DNA from: RH-AL1 sp965198715 | GTDB lineage: Bacteria > Pseudomonadota > Alphaproteobacteria > Rhizobiales > Beijerinckiaceae | Length of the DNA stretch: 64,000 nucleotides | NCBI GenBank assembly: GCA_965198715.1 | Contig: CBDAPV010000001.1 | Span: forward strand, 1 to 64,000 | Direction of reading: 5' to 3' | Shown here: piece after piece, positions 35,107 to 43,967 of the stretch | Layout: each line of letters opens with the position of its first letter | Position numbering within the stretch: the first letter of the stretch is position 1 | The notes under the pieces: generated by a model | Databases searched by the model: none | What the model was told of the DNA's origin: nothing | What the model saw: only the letters and a program-made list of their open reading frames with translations | Program-made: the position numbers and the translations under genes

Positions 35107-37884
35107 CTACTCCGCCTCCGGCACCTCGTCGGCCTCCGGCCCGGTCTCGGGCACGTCCTCCTCGGCCGGGATGCGCTCGACGGAGACGACCTCCTCGCCC
35201 GAGCCGGTGCGGAACACCGTGACGCCCTGCGTGCCCCGGCCGGCGACGCGGATGCCGTCGACGGGGACGCGGATCAGCTGGCCGGCATTGGTCACCAACA
35301 TCAGGCCGTCGCCGTCCTCCACCGGGAAGGAGGCCACGAGCTTGCCGTTGCGGGTGTTGACCGCCATGGCGACGATGCCTTTGCCGCCGCGGTTGGTGAT
35401 GCGGTACTCGTAGGACGAGGTGCGCTTGCCGAAGCCGTTGGACGAGATCGTGAGGATCACCTGCTCGGCCGCCGACAGTTCGCCGACGCGCTCCAGCGAG
35501 AGGCTCGAGGGCTGTACAGCGTCGGGCTCGCCGCCTTCGGCCTCGACCTCGTCGGCCACGACCTCGGCGGCGGATTCCGCATTGCTCTCGCCGGCCACGG
35601 CGCGGCGGTTCTTCAGGTAGGCCAGGCGCTCGCCGGCATCGACCTCGCTGTGGCGCAGGATTGACAGCGCGATGACCGTGTCGCCCTGCCCTAGCGTGAT
35701 GCCGCGCACGCCCATCGAGTCGCGGCCCTTGAACACCCGCACGTCGGTGACGGCGAAGCGGATGCATTGGCCGTTCTGCGTGGTCAGCAGCGTGTCGTCG
35801 CTCTCGCGGCAGATCTGCACGTCGACGATTGCGTCGCCCGGATCGAGCTTCATCGCGATCTTGCCAGCACGGTTGATCTGGGTGAAGTCGGAAAGCTTGT
35901 TGCGGCGGACGGTGCCGCGCGTGGTGGCGAACATCACGTCGAGCTCGCCCCAGGTCGTCTCGTCCTCGGGCAGCGGCATGACGGTGGTGATGCGCTCGCC
36001 CTGCTCGATCGGCAGCATGTTGACGAGCGCCTTGCCGCGCGCCTGCGGGGCGGCCAGCGGCAGCCGCCACACCTTCTCCTTGTAGACCTGGCCGCGCGAG
36101 GAGAAGAACAGGATCGGCGTGTGGGTGTTGGCCACGAAGAGCCGGCTGACGAAATCCTCGTCGCGCGTCTGCATGCCGGAGCGGCCCTTGCCGCCGCGCG
36201 CCTGGCTCCGGTAGGTCGAGAGCGGCACGCGCTTGACGTAGCCGCCGTGCGACACCGTCACCACCATGTCCTCGCGGGCGATGAGGTCCTCGTCGTCGAC
36301 GCCGTCGACGGCGTCGAGGATCTCGGAACGCCGCGGCGTCCCGTGCGCCGCCTTCACCGCGATCATCTCGTCCTTGACGATGCCGAAGAGGCGCGAGCGC
36401 GAGCGCAGGATGTCGAGAAAGTCGGCGATCTCGGCGGCGAGCTTGTTCAGCGCTTCCGCGATCTCCTCGCGGCCGAGCGCTGTGAGGCGCTGCAGGCGCA
36501 GCTCGAGGATGCCGCGGGCCTGCGTCTCGCTGAGCCGGTACTCGCCGTTTTCGTCGAGCGCATGGCGCGGATCGGCGATCAGCAGAATCAGCGGCGCCAT
36601 GTCCTTGGCCGGCCAGGTCCGGCCCATCAACGCCTCGCGCGCCGCCGCGGCGTCGGGCGAGGTGCGAATGAGGCGGATCACCTCGTCGATGTTGGCCACC
36701 GCGATGGCGAGACCAACCTGAAGGTGCGCGGCGTCGCGCGCCTTGGCGAGACGGAACTTGGTGCGGCGGGTGACGACCTCCTCGCGGAAGTCGACGAAGG
36801 CCACCAGGATGTCGCGCAGGTTCATCAGCTGCGGGCGGCCGCCGTTCAGCGCGATCATGTTGCAGCCGAAGGAGGATTGCATGGCGGTGAAGCGCCAGAG
36901 CTGGTTCAGCACCACGTCGGCCACGGCATCGCGCTTCAGCTCGATGACGATGCGCATGCCTTCGCGGTTCGATTCGTCGCGCAGGTCGGAGATGCCCTCG
37001 ACGCGCTTCTCGCGCACCAGCTCGGCGATGCGCTCGACCAGCGTCGCCTTGTTCACCTGATAAGGGATCTCGTCGACGATGATCGCCTCGCGCTCCTTGC
37101 GCAGCGTCTCGTAATGCACCTTCGAGCGCACGATCACCGAGCCGCGTCCGGTGAGGTAGGCCGAGCGTATGCCGGCGCGCCCGAGGATGGCGCCGCCGGT
37201 CGGGAAGTCCGGGCCGGGCACGATCTCGACGAGCTCCTCGAGACTCATGTCCGGCTTGTCGATCAGCGCCAGGCAAGCGTCGATCACCTCGCCGAGATTG
37301 TGCGGCGGGATGTTAGTGGCCATGCCCACGGCGATGCCGCCGGCGCCATTGACGAGCAGGTTGGGAAAGCGCGCCGGAAGCACGGTCGGCTCGCTCTCCT
37401 TGCCGTCGTAGTTCGGCTGGAAGTCGACGGTGTTGCTGTCGATGTCCTCCAGAAGCGCCATCGCCGGGCGGGCCAGCCTGGATTCCGTGTAGCGCATCGC
37501 CGCCGGGCTATCGCCGTCGACGGACCCGAAGTTGCCCTGGCCGTCGATCAGCATCAGCCGCATCGAGAACGGCTGCGCCATGCGCACCAGCGCGTCGTAG
37601 ATCGCCGAGTCGCCGTGCGGGTGGTACTTGCCCATGACATCGCCGACGATGCGCGCCGACTTCACGTAGGGCCGGTCCGGCGTGTGGTTGTTCTCGATCA
37701 TCGAGTACAGGATGCGCCGGTGCACCGGCTTCAGCCCGTCGCGCACGTCGGGCAGCGCGCGGCTGACGATGACGCTCATCGCGTAGTCGAGATAGGAGCG
37801 GCGCATCTCGTCGGAGATGGACACCGGACGCACGTCCGAGCCGGGGCTCTGCGGGGGCGTGGCGTCGTCGGGCGTGTCGGCCAA
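35107..37884 (-). CDS. gyrA: DNA gyrase subunit A
   Basis: A 925-residue type II topoisomerase subunit with the breakage-reunion domain (residues about 20-500) and six C-terminal beta-pinwheel blades. The catalytic tyrosine is in AAMRYTESRL. The quinolone region HPHGDSAIYDALVRMAQPF has the sensitive-type Ser and Asp at the positions equal to E. coli 83 and 87. QARGGKG is the GyrA-box, which separates gyrase from topoisomerase IV ParC. An insertion rich in E/A/D (about ESNAESAAEVVADEVEAEGG) interrupts the C-terminal domain. The predicted start is a TTG at 37884; a downstream start is possible. Confidence 0.96.
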   Translation of the reverse strand: MADTPDDATPPQSPGSDVRPVSISDEMRRSYLDYAMSVIVSRALPDVRDGLKPVHRRILYSMIENNHTPDRPYVKSARIVGDVMGKYHPHGDSAIYDALVRMAQPFSMRLMLIDGQGNFGSVDGDSPAAMRYTESRLARPAMALLEDIDSNTVDFQPNYDGKESEPTVLPARFPNLLVNGAGGIAVGMATNIPPHNLGEVIDACLALIDKPDMSLEELVEIVPGPDFPTGGAILGRAGIRSAYLTGRGSVIVRSKVHYETLRKEREAIIVDEIPYQVNKATLVERIAELVREKRVEGISDLRDESNREGMRIVIELKRDAVADVVLNQLWRFTAMQSSFGCNMIALNGGRPQLMNLRDILVAFVDFREEVVTRRTKFRLAKARDAAHLQVGLAIAVANIDEVIRLIRTSPDAAAAREALMGRTWPAKDMAPLILLIADPRHALDENGEYRLSETQARGILELRLQRLTALGREEIAEALNKLAAEIADFLDILRSRSRLFGIVKDEMIAVKAAHGTPRRSEILDAVDGVDDEDLIAREDMVVTVSHGGYVKRVPLSTYRSQARGGKGRSGMQTRDEDFVSRLFVANTHTPILFFSSRGQVYKEKVWRLPLAAPQARGKALVNMLPIEQGERITTVMPLPEDETTWGELDVMFATTRGTVRRNKLSDFTQINRAGKIAMKLDPGDAIVDVQICRESDDTLLTTQNGQCIRFAVTDVRVFKGRDSMGVRGITLGQGDTVIALSILRHSEVDAGERLAYLKNRRAVAGESNAESAAEVVADEVEAEGGEPDAVQPSSLSLERVGELSAAEQVILTISSNGFGKRTSSYEYRITNRGGKGIVAMAVNTRNGKLVASFPVEDGDGLMLVTNAGQLIRVPVDGIRVAGRGTQGVTVFRTGSGEEVVSVERIPAEEDVPETGPEADEVPEAE

Positions 37885-38049
37885 AGATCTGAATCCGGTA
37901 GGGAAAAGCTTGTGCCGACTCTATAGAGGCAAGACGCCTTTTGCCAGTTTAGCGATAGGCTTTTGCCCAGCAGGCTGCCCCTTCCGGCCTCGCGGGCGAA
38001 CGCGTATATCGCGACCCTGCGGCACCGCACGCCGCGCGAGGACAATCCC

Positions 38050-38421
38050 ATGCGCTGGATCATGCGATCCAAGCTCCACAACGCCATCGTGACTGAGGCC
38101 AATCTCGCCTACGTCGGCTCGATCACGATCGACGCCGACCTGCTTGACGCCGTCGGCCTGTGGCCGGGCGAGAAGGTGCTGGTCGTCTCCAACACCAGCG
38201 GGGCGCGACTCGAGACCTACACGATAGCCGGCGCGCGCGGCTCGCGCGGCATCTGCATGAACGGCGCCGCCGCCCACCTCATCGGCGAGGGCGAGCAGGT
38301 GATCATCATGGGCTTCGAGCTCGTCGAGACGCCCGTCACCGCCAGGGTGGCGGTGCTCGATGCGTCGAACCGCGTGATCAAAGAGATTGTCGAGCGGGCG
38401 CGGCAGACCGCCGAGGCTTGA
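38050..38421 (+). CDS. panD: Aspartate 1-decarboxylase
   Basis: A 123-residue pyruvoyl enzyme that converts aspartate to beta-alanine for pantothenate and CoA. The self-cleavage site is Gly-Ser in LAYVGSITIDADLLDA; the serine becomes the pyruvoyl group. GARLETYTIAGARGS and MNGAAAHLIGEGEQVIIM are conserved. The start at 38050 has GAGGA upstream. It is divergent from gyrA and followed by a membrane-protein gene on the same strand 95 bp away. Confidence 0.95.
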   Translation: MRWIMRSKLHNAIVTEANLAYVGSITIDADLLDAVGLWPGEKVLVVSNTSGARLETYTIAGARGSRGICMNGAAAHLIGEGEQVIIMGFELVETPVTARVAVLDASNRVIKEIVERARQTAEA

Positions 38422-38516
38422 ACGCCACAGATCGCCGCGTCGTAGCGCTAACGCGTCCTTAAGGCTCCTCGCGTCACCATCGAGATCTCGCCCGCATCCC
38501 AGGAATTACCTTCCCG

Positions 38517-39923
38517 ATGATCCCCACTGCGACCGGGCTCATCGTGATCGTGCTCGGTATCTGGTGCCAGTTCGGCAGCTTCCGTCGGGCCCTTGTCTTG
38601 ACCGTCCTCCTGACGATCTTCGAGGCGGCCGATGCCGCCGACATGCCGGCGCTGGGTGGCGCCTCGATCACGCCGGCCAAGCTCTTCATGCTGTTCCTCG
38701 TACTGCGCGCGCTTTCCATGCGGGGCGGCTTCGGCGCAGTGTGCGCGGAGCTGTCGCCGCGCCGCGTGCTGTTCGTGTATTTCCTGCTCCTGCTCTGGGC
38801 GGTGCCTTCGGCCATCCTGCTGCCGCGGCTGTTCCAGGGCAGCGTTCAGGTCTTCTCGCTGGATCGCGCAATGATCGAAAGCGGGCTGGTGCCGCTCAAG
38901 CCCTCCAGCGGCAACATCACCCAGACCGTCAACGCCCTCGGCGGCCTGGCGACCGCGGTGCTCGTAGCCGCCCTGTCGCGTCGACCCGGCGGCTACGAGG
39001 CGGTGCTGAAGGCCCTGATGATCCTGACCGGCATGAACATCGGGTTCGCCGTGCTCGATCTCGTCACCGCCGCCACCCATACCGGCTTCATCCTCGACGT
39101 GATCCACACCGGCGCCTACGCCTTCCTCACCGACGACGAGGCGGCCGGGCTGAAGCGCATCTCGGGCTCGTTCTCCGAGGCCTCCTCCTTCGCGACCTTC
39201 TCGCTCGAGCTCCTGGCCGTGAATATGGCGCTCTTCGTCGCGCGGGTGCGGCCCAGGTTGACCGGCTTCTACACCGCCGCGCTGCTGCTCTTCCTGCTGC
39301 TGTCGACCTCTTCGACGGCCTACGCCGGCCTCGCGATCTTCGCTCTTGCGTTCGCCGCTTACGCATTATGGTCGCTTCTGGTCAGCGACGACGCGCACGC
39401 CTTCAAGCTCCTCGTCGTGCTCGGGCTCGCCGGCACGTTCTTGATCTGCGCGACCTTGGTCCTGGCTCCGGGTTTCGCCGCCGCCGCCTGGAACGTCATC
39501 GATCTTACCGTGCTGCAGAAATCGCAGTCGGACTCTGCCATCGAGCGGGGATCGTTCAACATCCAGGCCGGCAAGCTCTTCTTCGACACCTATGGGCTCG
39601 GCGTCGGCCTCGGTTCCACCCGTACGTCGAACTACATTTATCTGTTGCTTTCCAACGTCGGTATCGTCGGGAGCGCTCTGTTCGCGCTCTTTGTGCTGGC
39701 CATCGCGTTCACCCGGCCGCGCGGCGACCTTGCGCCGCTCGATCGCCGCATCGTCGCTTCGGCGAGGATCGGTGTGCTCGGCACGCTGGTGCCGGCGACG
39801 CTCATCGCCACCATCTTCGACCTGGGTCCTTTGTTTTACGTGCTGGTCGGCATAGCGGCTTCAGGCGCCGCCGCCTTGGCCCCGGCCCGCGCTCCCGCGC
39901 GAATGGCTACGCGCGGGCTCTGA
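38517..39923 (+). CDS. Polytopic membrane protein resembling O-antigen polymerases/ligases
   Basis: A 468-residue protein with roughly ten to twelve transmembrane helices. A larger soluble loop lies in the middle, after KRISGSFSEASSFATFSLELL, and there is a late conserved-looking segment FFDTYGLGVGLGSTRTSNYIYLLLSNVGIVGS. The G-L-G-x-G-S-x-R-x-S segment before a late helix resembles the Wzy/WaaL superfamily, which joins sugar-repeat units on undecaprenyl carriers. No glycosyltransferases are nearby, so a role in surface polysaccharide is inferred from fold features only. The 47-bp dispersed repeat follows four bases after the stop. Confidence 0.6.
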   Translation: MIPTATGLIVIVLGIWCQFGSFRRALVLTVLLTIFEAADAADMPALGGASITPAKLFMLFLVLRALSMRGGFGAVCAELSPRRVLFVYFLLLLWAVPSAILLPRLFQGSVQVFSLDRAMIESGLVPLKPSSGNITQTVNALGGLATAVLVAALSRRPGGYEAVLKALMILTGMNIGFAVLDLVTAATHTGFILDVIHTGAYAFLTDDEAAGLKRISGSFSEASSFATFSLELLAVNMALFVARVRPRLTGFYTAALLLFLLLSTSSTAYAGLAIFALAFAAYALWSLLVSDDAHAFKLLVVLGLAGTFLICATLVLAPGFAAAAWNVIDLTVLQKSQSDSAIERGSFNIQAGKLFFDTYGLGVGLGSTRTSNYIYLLLSNVGIVGSALFALFVLAIAFTRPRGDLAPLDRRIVASARIGVLGTLVPATLIATIFDLGPLFYVLVGIAASGAAALAPARAPARMATRGL

Positions 39924-39926
39924 CGA

Positions 39927-39973
39927 CAGGCATGCAAGTGTCGCGAAGCGACGCCGAGCCAACCTCCGACGCT
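39927..39973. repeat. 47-bp dispersed intergenic repeat, copy 2
   Basis: The reverse complement matches 6443-6489 at 41 of 47 positions. It fills almost the whole gap between the stop of the rightward membrane-protein gene (39923) and the stop of the leftward mmcB gene (39979). The core hairpin GTCGC/GCGAC is intact. Confidence 0.75.
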
Positions 39974-39978
39974 CTTGC

Positions 39979-40464
39979 TTAGACCGGCTCGCCGCGCGCC
40001 ACGCCGGGGTCGGCCAGCCCGTGCAGGCGATGCGCCGCGACTTGAGCGAAGCGCAGCGTCACGTTGCGCCGCGTGGCGGGCGCCAAGCGATGCTCCGGCG
40101 CCTCGCGGATCAGGGTGGCGCCGTAGGCGTCGGCGACGATGAGCCCAGCGTCCTCCGGAAGGATGGCGAGCGGCATGGCCGCGGTGACGGCAAAGTACAG
40201 CCGGTCGCAATGCAGCCTGTAATCCTGCCATTTGGTGTCGGAGCGGAAATCGGCCACGGAGCTCTTGATCTCGACGATGTGCAGGGTGCCGTCGCCGCCC
40301 AGCGCCACGATGTCGGCGCGACGCCCGGAGCGCAGCACCATCTCGGTGACGGTGGCGTAGCCGAGCGCGCGCAGGTAGCGCCGCGTGCCGCGCGCGACGA
40401 GCAGCGCGGTCTCGGACTGGCGGCCGTCGGGCGGTAGCACGAGCTCGGCGAGGCGGGGCGGCAT
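39979..40464 (-). CDS. mmcB: MmcB-family DNA repair protein
   Basis: A 161-residue protein of the MmcB (COG5321) family, a putative nuclease linked to DNA-damage tolerance in Caulobacter. The PD-(D/E)XK-like pattern is visible as VLRSGRRADIVALGGDGTLHIVEIKSS, where the D, E and K are the expected metal and catalytic residues, followed by DFRSDTKWQDYRLHCDRLYFAV. In relatives it is LexA-controlled, but I could not find a clear GTTC-N7-GTTC box upstream here. Family call is good; biochemical activity is inferred. Confidence 0.85.
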   Translation of the reverse strand: MPPRLAELVLPPDGRQSETALLVARGTRRYLRALGYATVTEMVLRSGRRADIVALGGDGTLHIVEIKSSVADFRSDTKWQDYRLHCDRLYFAVTAAMPLAILPEDAGLIVADAYGATLIREAPEHRLAPATRRNVTLRFAQVAAHRLHGLADPGVARGEPV

Positions 40465-40560
40465 GCGGCCAGGCTAACCGCTGCGGCGGCAAGCGTCGAG
40501 GGCTTCCGGCGCGCCGGCGCCGCGGCTAGGCTTGGCCATCCGGACGCTGGAGAGCCTGCC

Positions 40561-41364
40561 ATGAAGCGCATCGTCGTCACCCTCGCCGCCGTCGCGCTCG
40601 CCGCCGGAGGTGCCCGCGCGCAGGAGGCCCACCCGGCTGCGCCGACGCTGGCCGAGGCGCTGGCGACAATTCAGGCTCATCCCAAGGTCGACCTCACCCA
40701 CGTCTTCGGCCCCGGGACGCCGGTGTGGTCGGGCTTCGGCCAGGCGCGGTTCACGCCCGCCGTCGATCCCAAGACGCTGGAAGCCTACACCATCGCCCAC
40801 GACGGCTTCCGCGCCACCTATTACGCGATGGTCGGGCAGTACGGCACGCATGTCGACGCGCCCGCGCATTTCGCGCCCGACGGCAAGTACCTCGACGAGA
40901 TCGCCCTCGACGAGATGATCCTGCCTCTCGTGGTGCTGGACGACACGCCCTACCTCGTCGCCGACCCCGCCCACGCCTTTTCACCCGACGACCTCGCCGC
41001 CTGGGAGAAGCAGCACGGCCGCGTGCCGAAGGGCGCCTTCGCCGCGCTGCGCACCGACCTCTCCAAGGACTGGGGCGACCCCATCAAATTCGGCCGCGCG
41101 CCGTTCCCGGCGTGGCGGGCCGACACGCTAAAAATCCTGTTCGAGCAACGCGGCATCACCGCCATTGGCCACGAGAGCATGGACACGGACGCGACGCCCA
41201 AGCTCGACGGCGAGCGCTACGTGCTCGGCCACGGGCACTGGCAGATCGAGGTCATGGCCGACCTCGACAAGCTGCCGGCCACGGGCGCCATGATGGTGGC
41301 GAGTTGGGCCAAACCCGAGCGCGGCCTCGGTTTTCCGGCGAGGGTCTACGCGGTGCTGCCGTGA
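40561..41364 (+). CDS. Exported cyclase-family (kynurenine-formamidase-like) hydrolase
   Basis: A 267-residue protein with a signal peptide (IVVTLAAVALAAGGARA) and a cyclase fold. The metal-binding signature of the family (H-G-T-H-x-D-x-P-x-H) appears as YGTHVDAPAHF, followed by EIALDEMILPLVVLDDT and a second histidine region AIGHESMDTDAT. Cytoplasmic relatives are kynurenine formamidases or cyclases; the export signal suggests a periplasmic hydrolase with another substrate. The stop overlaps the cutA start (GTGA). Confidence 0.85.
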   Translation: MKRIVVTLAAVALAAGGARAQEAHPAAPTLAEALATIQAHPKVDLTHVFGPGTPVWSGFGQARFTPAVDPKTLEAYTIAHDGFRATYYAMVGQYGTHVDAPAHFAPDGKYLDEIALDEMILPLVVLDDTPYLVADPAHAFSPDDLAAWEKQHGRVPKGAFAALRTDLSKDWGDPIKFGRAPFPAWRADTLKILFEQRGITAIGHESMDTDATPKLDGERYVLGHGHWQIEVMADLDKLPATGAMMVASWAKPERGLGFPARVYAVLP

Positions 41365-41678
41365 CCGGGTTCGCTATGGTGTCGACGACGATGGGCTCGG
41401 AGGCCGAGGCTCGGGCTATGGCGCGAGCGCTGGTCGAGACGCGGCTGGCGGCCTGCGTGCAGATCATGCCCGTGGCGAGCGTCTACCGTTGGGAAGGCAA
41501 GGTGGAGGAGGCGGCCGAGCACCTGCTGCTGTGCAAGATCGCGGCTTCCGACTTGGCCGCGATGGAGGCAGCGATCCGCGAGCGGCACGGCTATAATGTG
41601 CCGGAGATCGTGATGACGGCGATTGCGGAGGGGCACGCGCCGTACATGGCGTGGCTGGCGGAGGCTGTGAGGCGATAG
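41361..41678 (+). CDS. cutA: Divalent-cation tolerance protein CutA
   Basis: A 105-residue member of the trimeric CutA1 family. Conserved parts are FAMVSTTMGSEAEARAMARA, the ALVETRLAACVQIMPV segment, the SVYRWEGKVEEAAE signature, and HGYNVPEIVMTAI. CutA1 binds metal ions and is fold-related to PII signal proteins; its physiological role is uncertain. The GTG at 41361 overlaps the stop of the cyclase gene; an ATG 15 bases downstream is an alternative. Confidence 0.93.
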   Translation: MTGFAMVSTTMGSEAEARAMARALVETRLAACVQIMPVASVYRWEGKVEEAAEHLLLCKIAASDLAAMEAAIRERHGYNVPEIVMTAIAEGHAPYMAWLAEAVRR

Positions 41679-41697
41679 TCTGGCGCTGAATGCAAAC

Positions 41698-41719
41698 GGC
41701 GACACCCGAGGGTGCCGCC
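41698..41719. terminator. GC-rich hairpin between cutA and pqqA
   Basis: A 10-bp stem, GGCGACACCC at 41698-41707 with GGGTGCCGCC at 41710-41719, containing one G-T pair on the minus strand. It lies 19 bp after the cutA stop and 30 bp after the pqqA stop, so it could end transcription from either side. There is no strong T-tract on either side, which lowers confidence. Confidence 0.5.
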
Positions 41720-41749
41720 GCTGGTCCGACCTTACGGTCAAAGGAAATC

Positions 41750-41839
41750 CTAGAACTCGACGCCGGCGTCAGCCGACTCGTAGCTCGTGACTTCCATGCC
41801 GACGCAGATCTCTTCAACGATCGGGGCAACCCAGTTCAT
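41750..41839 (-). CDS. pqqA: PQQ precursor peptide PqqA
   Basis: A 29-residue peptide that begins MNWVAPIVEEICVGMEVTSY. Glu16 and Tyr20 (E-V-T-S-Y) are the residues cross-linked to make pyrroloquinoline quinone, and the ICVGMEVTSYES stretch closely matches what I recall of methylotroph-type PqqA. GGAGAG lies just upstream of the ATG at 41839. No pqqB, C, D or E follows: downstream on this strand is a hairpin and then cutA on the opposite strand. It is therefore an unlinked substrate-peptide gene. It is divergent from oxyR, sharing a 173-bp promoter region. Confidence 0.85.
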   Translation of the reverse strand: MNWVAPIVEEICVGMEVTSYESADAGVEF

Positions 41840-41940
41840 GTTTCTCTCCTCGATGGTTCTTATCGTGCTGCCGTTCTCGGCATGCACAAGGGTAATGCGC
41901 GCCCCACCCCGGAAGTGCCAACGAAACGTTTAGATCGGGC

Positions 41941-41959
41941 CGATCGAGCCAGTCGATCG
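41941..41959. promoter_or_regulatory. Inverted repeat in the pqqA/oxyR divergent region
   Basis: CGATCGA at 41941-41947 and TCGATCG at 41953-41959 are perfect arms around GCCAG, 54 bp upstream of oxyR and 102 bp upstream of pqqA. It is a candidate site for LysR-type binding. It does not show the ATAG-type spacing of classical OxyR sites. Its core and five-base spacer resemble the dyad at 13065-13085. Confidence 0.3.
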
Positions 41960-42012
41960 TTCTCGGCCGAACGTGCGATTGCGTCACTCGCGCGAAGCCA
42001 CATGATGCGCCC

Positions 42013-42951
42013 ATGTACCTGCCGACGTTGAAACAGCTGCAGTATCTCACCGCACTGCACCAGCACGGCCATTTCGGCCGCGCCGCCGAGGCGACCAACG
42101 TCACGCAGTCGACGCTCTCGGCCGGCCTGCGCGAGCTGGAGACGCTGCTCGGCACCGTGCTGGTCGAGCGCACGGCGCGCGTGGTGCGCTTCACCCCGCT
42201 GGGCGAGCGCATCGTGGCCAAGGCCTATGCCGTGTTGCGCGAGGCCGACGAGCTCGCCAAGATGGCCGGCGCCGCGGGCAAGCCGCTCGCCGGCGAGCTT
42301 CGCCTCGGCGTCATCCCCACGGTGGCGCCGTTCCTGCTGCCGCGCCTGCTGCCGGAGTTGCGCAGCGGCTTCCCCGACCTCAAGCTCTACCTGCGCGAGG
42401 ATCTCACCGCCACCGCCTGCGAAAATCTGGCGCGCGGCCAGCTCGATTGCGTGCTGCTCGCTATGCCCTACCCCTGCGGCGACGCCCACGTCATGCCGCT
42501 CTTCAAGGATCCGTTCTACCTCGCCTTCCACCCCGCCGAATTCGACGGCCGCCAGCCGGTGGTGCTGCCCGAAAGCATCGACGACAGCAGGCTGCTGGTG
42601 CTGGAGGACGGCCATTGCCTGCGCGGGCAGGCGCTGATGGCCTGCGGCCGGCCCGAGCTGCGCGCCGATGCCGACCATGTCGGCACCTCGTTGCACACGC
42701 TGGTGCAGATGGTGGCCAACCGGCTCGGCCTCACCCTGCTGCCGGAGATGGCGGTGATGGCCGGCATCCTCACCGGGACGGCGGTGCAGGCGCGCCCGCT
42801 CGACGGCCGCACTGCGTCCCGCGAGATCGCGCTGGCCTGGCGCACGCGCTCGCCGCGCGCCGCGGAGTTCGCGATGCTCGGGGAATCACTGAAGCAGGCC
42901 TGGGACAGGCAGGTCCGGCTCGCCTGGGGCACGGAGGGCGCGGAGTTCTGA
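42013..42951 (+). CDS. oxyR: OxyR-type hydrogen-peroxide-sensing LysR regulator
   Basis: A 312-residue LysR-family protein. Residues 1-60 form the winged helix-turn-helix (LKQLQYLTALHQHGHFGRAA, then TNVTQSTLSAGLRELE). The sensor domain carries LLVLEDGHCLRGQALMACG, in which the two cysteines sit at the positions of OxyR Cys199 and Cys208 that form the peroxide-driven disulfide. No katG, ahpC or other peroxide gene is adjacent; the nearest divergent gene is pqqA. Confidence 0.92.
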   Translation: MYLPTLKQLQYLTALHQHGHFGRAAEATNVTQSTLSAGLRELETLLGTVLVERTARVVRFTPLGERIVAKAYAVLREADELAKMAGAAGKPLAGELRLGVIPTVAPFLLPRLLPELRSGFPDLKLYLREDLTATACENLARGQLDCVLLAMPYPCGDAHVMPLFKDPFYLAFHPAEFDGRQPVVLPESIDDSRLLVLEDGHCLRGQALMACGRPELRADADHVGTSLHTLVQMVANRLGLTLLPEMAVMAGILTGTAVQARPLDGRTASREIALAWRTRSPRAAEFAMLGESLKQAWDRQVRLAWGTEGAEF

Positions 42952-42982
42952 AGGGGATTCATCCTCCCTCGCTCCGCGGGGA

Positions 42983-43297
42983 TCAGCGCGTGGTGTAGTC
43001 GATCAGCACCATGGCGAAGAGGATGCCGACCCAGCAGAAGCCGAGCACGGAGAAGAAGCGCACCAGCGGCGGGTCCTTGATGACCTCCATGGAGAACAGA
43101 AGCACCACGGCGACCATCAGCACCAGCACGCCGAGGTTCAGCCCCCACGTGTCGGGGAAGAACTGGAACCAGCCGGTGATTGCGTTGAGCGCGAGCAGGC
43201 TCATCAGGCCGATGAAGGTCATAAGCGGCGTGCGCATGCGAAGCATGAGCTCGCGCTTCTGCTCCGGCGTAATTTTCGCGTCCGTCCCGCCGCTCAT
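42983..43297 (-). CDS. Cytochrome c oxidase subunit IV-like protein
   Basis: A 104-residue membrane protein with three hydrophobic helices (LMTFIGLMSLLALNAITGWF, then LGVLVLMVAVVLLFSMEVI, then FFSVLGFCWVGILFAMVLI). Size and position after subunit III fit the small prokaryotic subunit IV of caa3-type oxidases. It is the last gene of the leftward act-cox operon, 13 bp after ctaE. Confidence 0.8.
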   Translation of the reverse strand: MSGGTDAKITPEQKRELMLRMRTPLMTFIGLMSLLALNAITGWFQFFPDTWGLNLGVLVLMVAVVLLFSMEVIKDPPLVRFFSVLGFCWVGILFAMVLIDYTTR

Positions 43298-43310
43298 GTC
43301 TTACCGCCGC

Positions 43311-43967
43311 TCACCGGTTCATCACGTAGATAACGGTCCACACCATGATCCACATCAGGTCGATGAAGTGCCAGTACAGGCCGTAGATCTCGATGCGGTT
43401 CTGGTGGCGCGAGAGGTAGCCGGGCGCGCGCGCCTGAAGGGCGAGCACCATCAGGATGGTGACGCCGGTCAGCAGGTGGAAGCCGTGCAACGCGGTCGCG
43501 ACGTAGTACAGGTCGATGTAGAGGATCGAGGTGGGGTCGCCAGCGAGGTCGTAGGGGCGCGCCATGAACGGCACGAGGCGGTCGAGGTAATCCTTGTACC
43601 ACTCGTAGCCCTTGAGCACGAGGAAGGCGGTGCCGAGCGCCGCCGTGGCGTACATGCACCACACCATGAGGCGCTGCAGGCCGAGGCGCGACGTCGCGAT
43701 CGCGCCAGACATGGTCAGGCTCGAGACGATCAGGATCACCGTGTTGGCGCAGCCGATCCAGAATTCGAGATGCCGCGCGGCATTCTGCACCGAGAGCGGG
43801 TGCAGGATGCGCAGGATCAGCGCGATAAGGAACAGCGCCGAGAACAGCAGCAGCTCGGTCAGCAGCCACGACCACATGCCGAGCACGGCAGCGTGGCGCT
43901 GCTGGCGCACGTCGGTGAAGTGATGCTGCAGCTCGATGCCGACGCCTTCGGCGAGGGCCTCAGCCAC
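43311..43967 (-). CDS. ctaE: Cytochrome c oxidase subunit III
   Basis: A 218-residue membrane protein with five to six predicted helices. Family features are GMWSWLLTELLLFSALFL near the N-terminus with the conserved glutamate, and the C-terminal ALHGFHLLTGVTILMVLAL and GLYWHFIDLMWIMVWTVIY. It stabilises the proton-pumping core and possibly oxygen entry. The GTG start overlaps the end of ctaD by 8 bp. Confidence 0.93.
   Translation of the reverse strand: MAEALAEGVGIELQHHFTDVRQQRHAAVLGMWSWLLTELLLFSALFLIALILRILHPLSVQNAARHLEFWIGCANTVILIVSSLTMSGAIATSRLGLQRLMVWCMYATAALGTAFLVLKGYEWYKDYLDRLVPFMARPYDLAGDPTSILYIDLYYVATALHGFHLLTGVTILMVLALQARAPGYLSRHQNRIEIYGLYWHFIDLMWIMVWTVIYVMNR

Noticed and set aside
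35767..37926. A 719-codon open frame on the plus strand opposite gyrA
   Set aside because: Antisense shadow of gyrA in high-GC DNA; composition is low-complexity and no family is recognisable.
40465..40560. LexA (SOS) box upstream of mmcB
   Set aside because: The alphaproteobacterial GTTC-N7-GTTC pattern is not present in this interval.
41690..42031. A 113-codon rightward open frame between cutA and oxyR
   Set aside because: It overlaps pqqA on the opposite strand and the oxyR start, and has no protein-like features; the minus-strand PqqA explains the conserved part.
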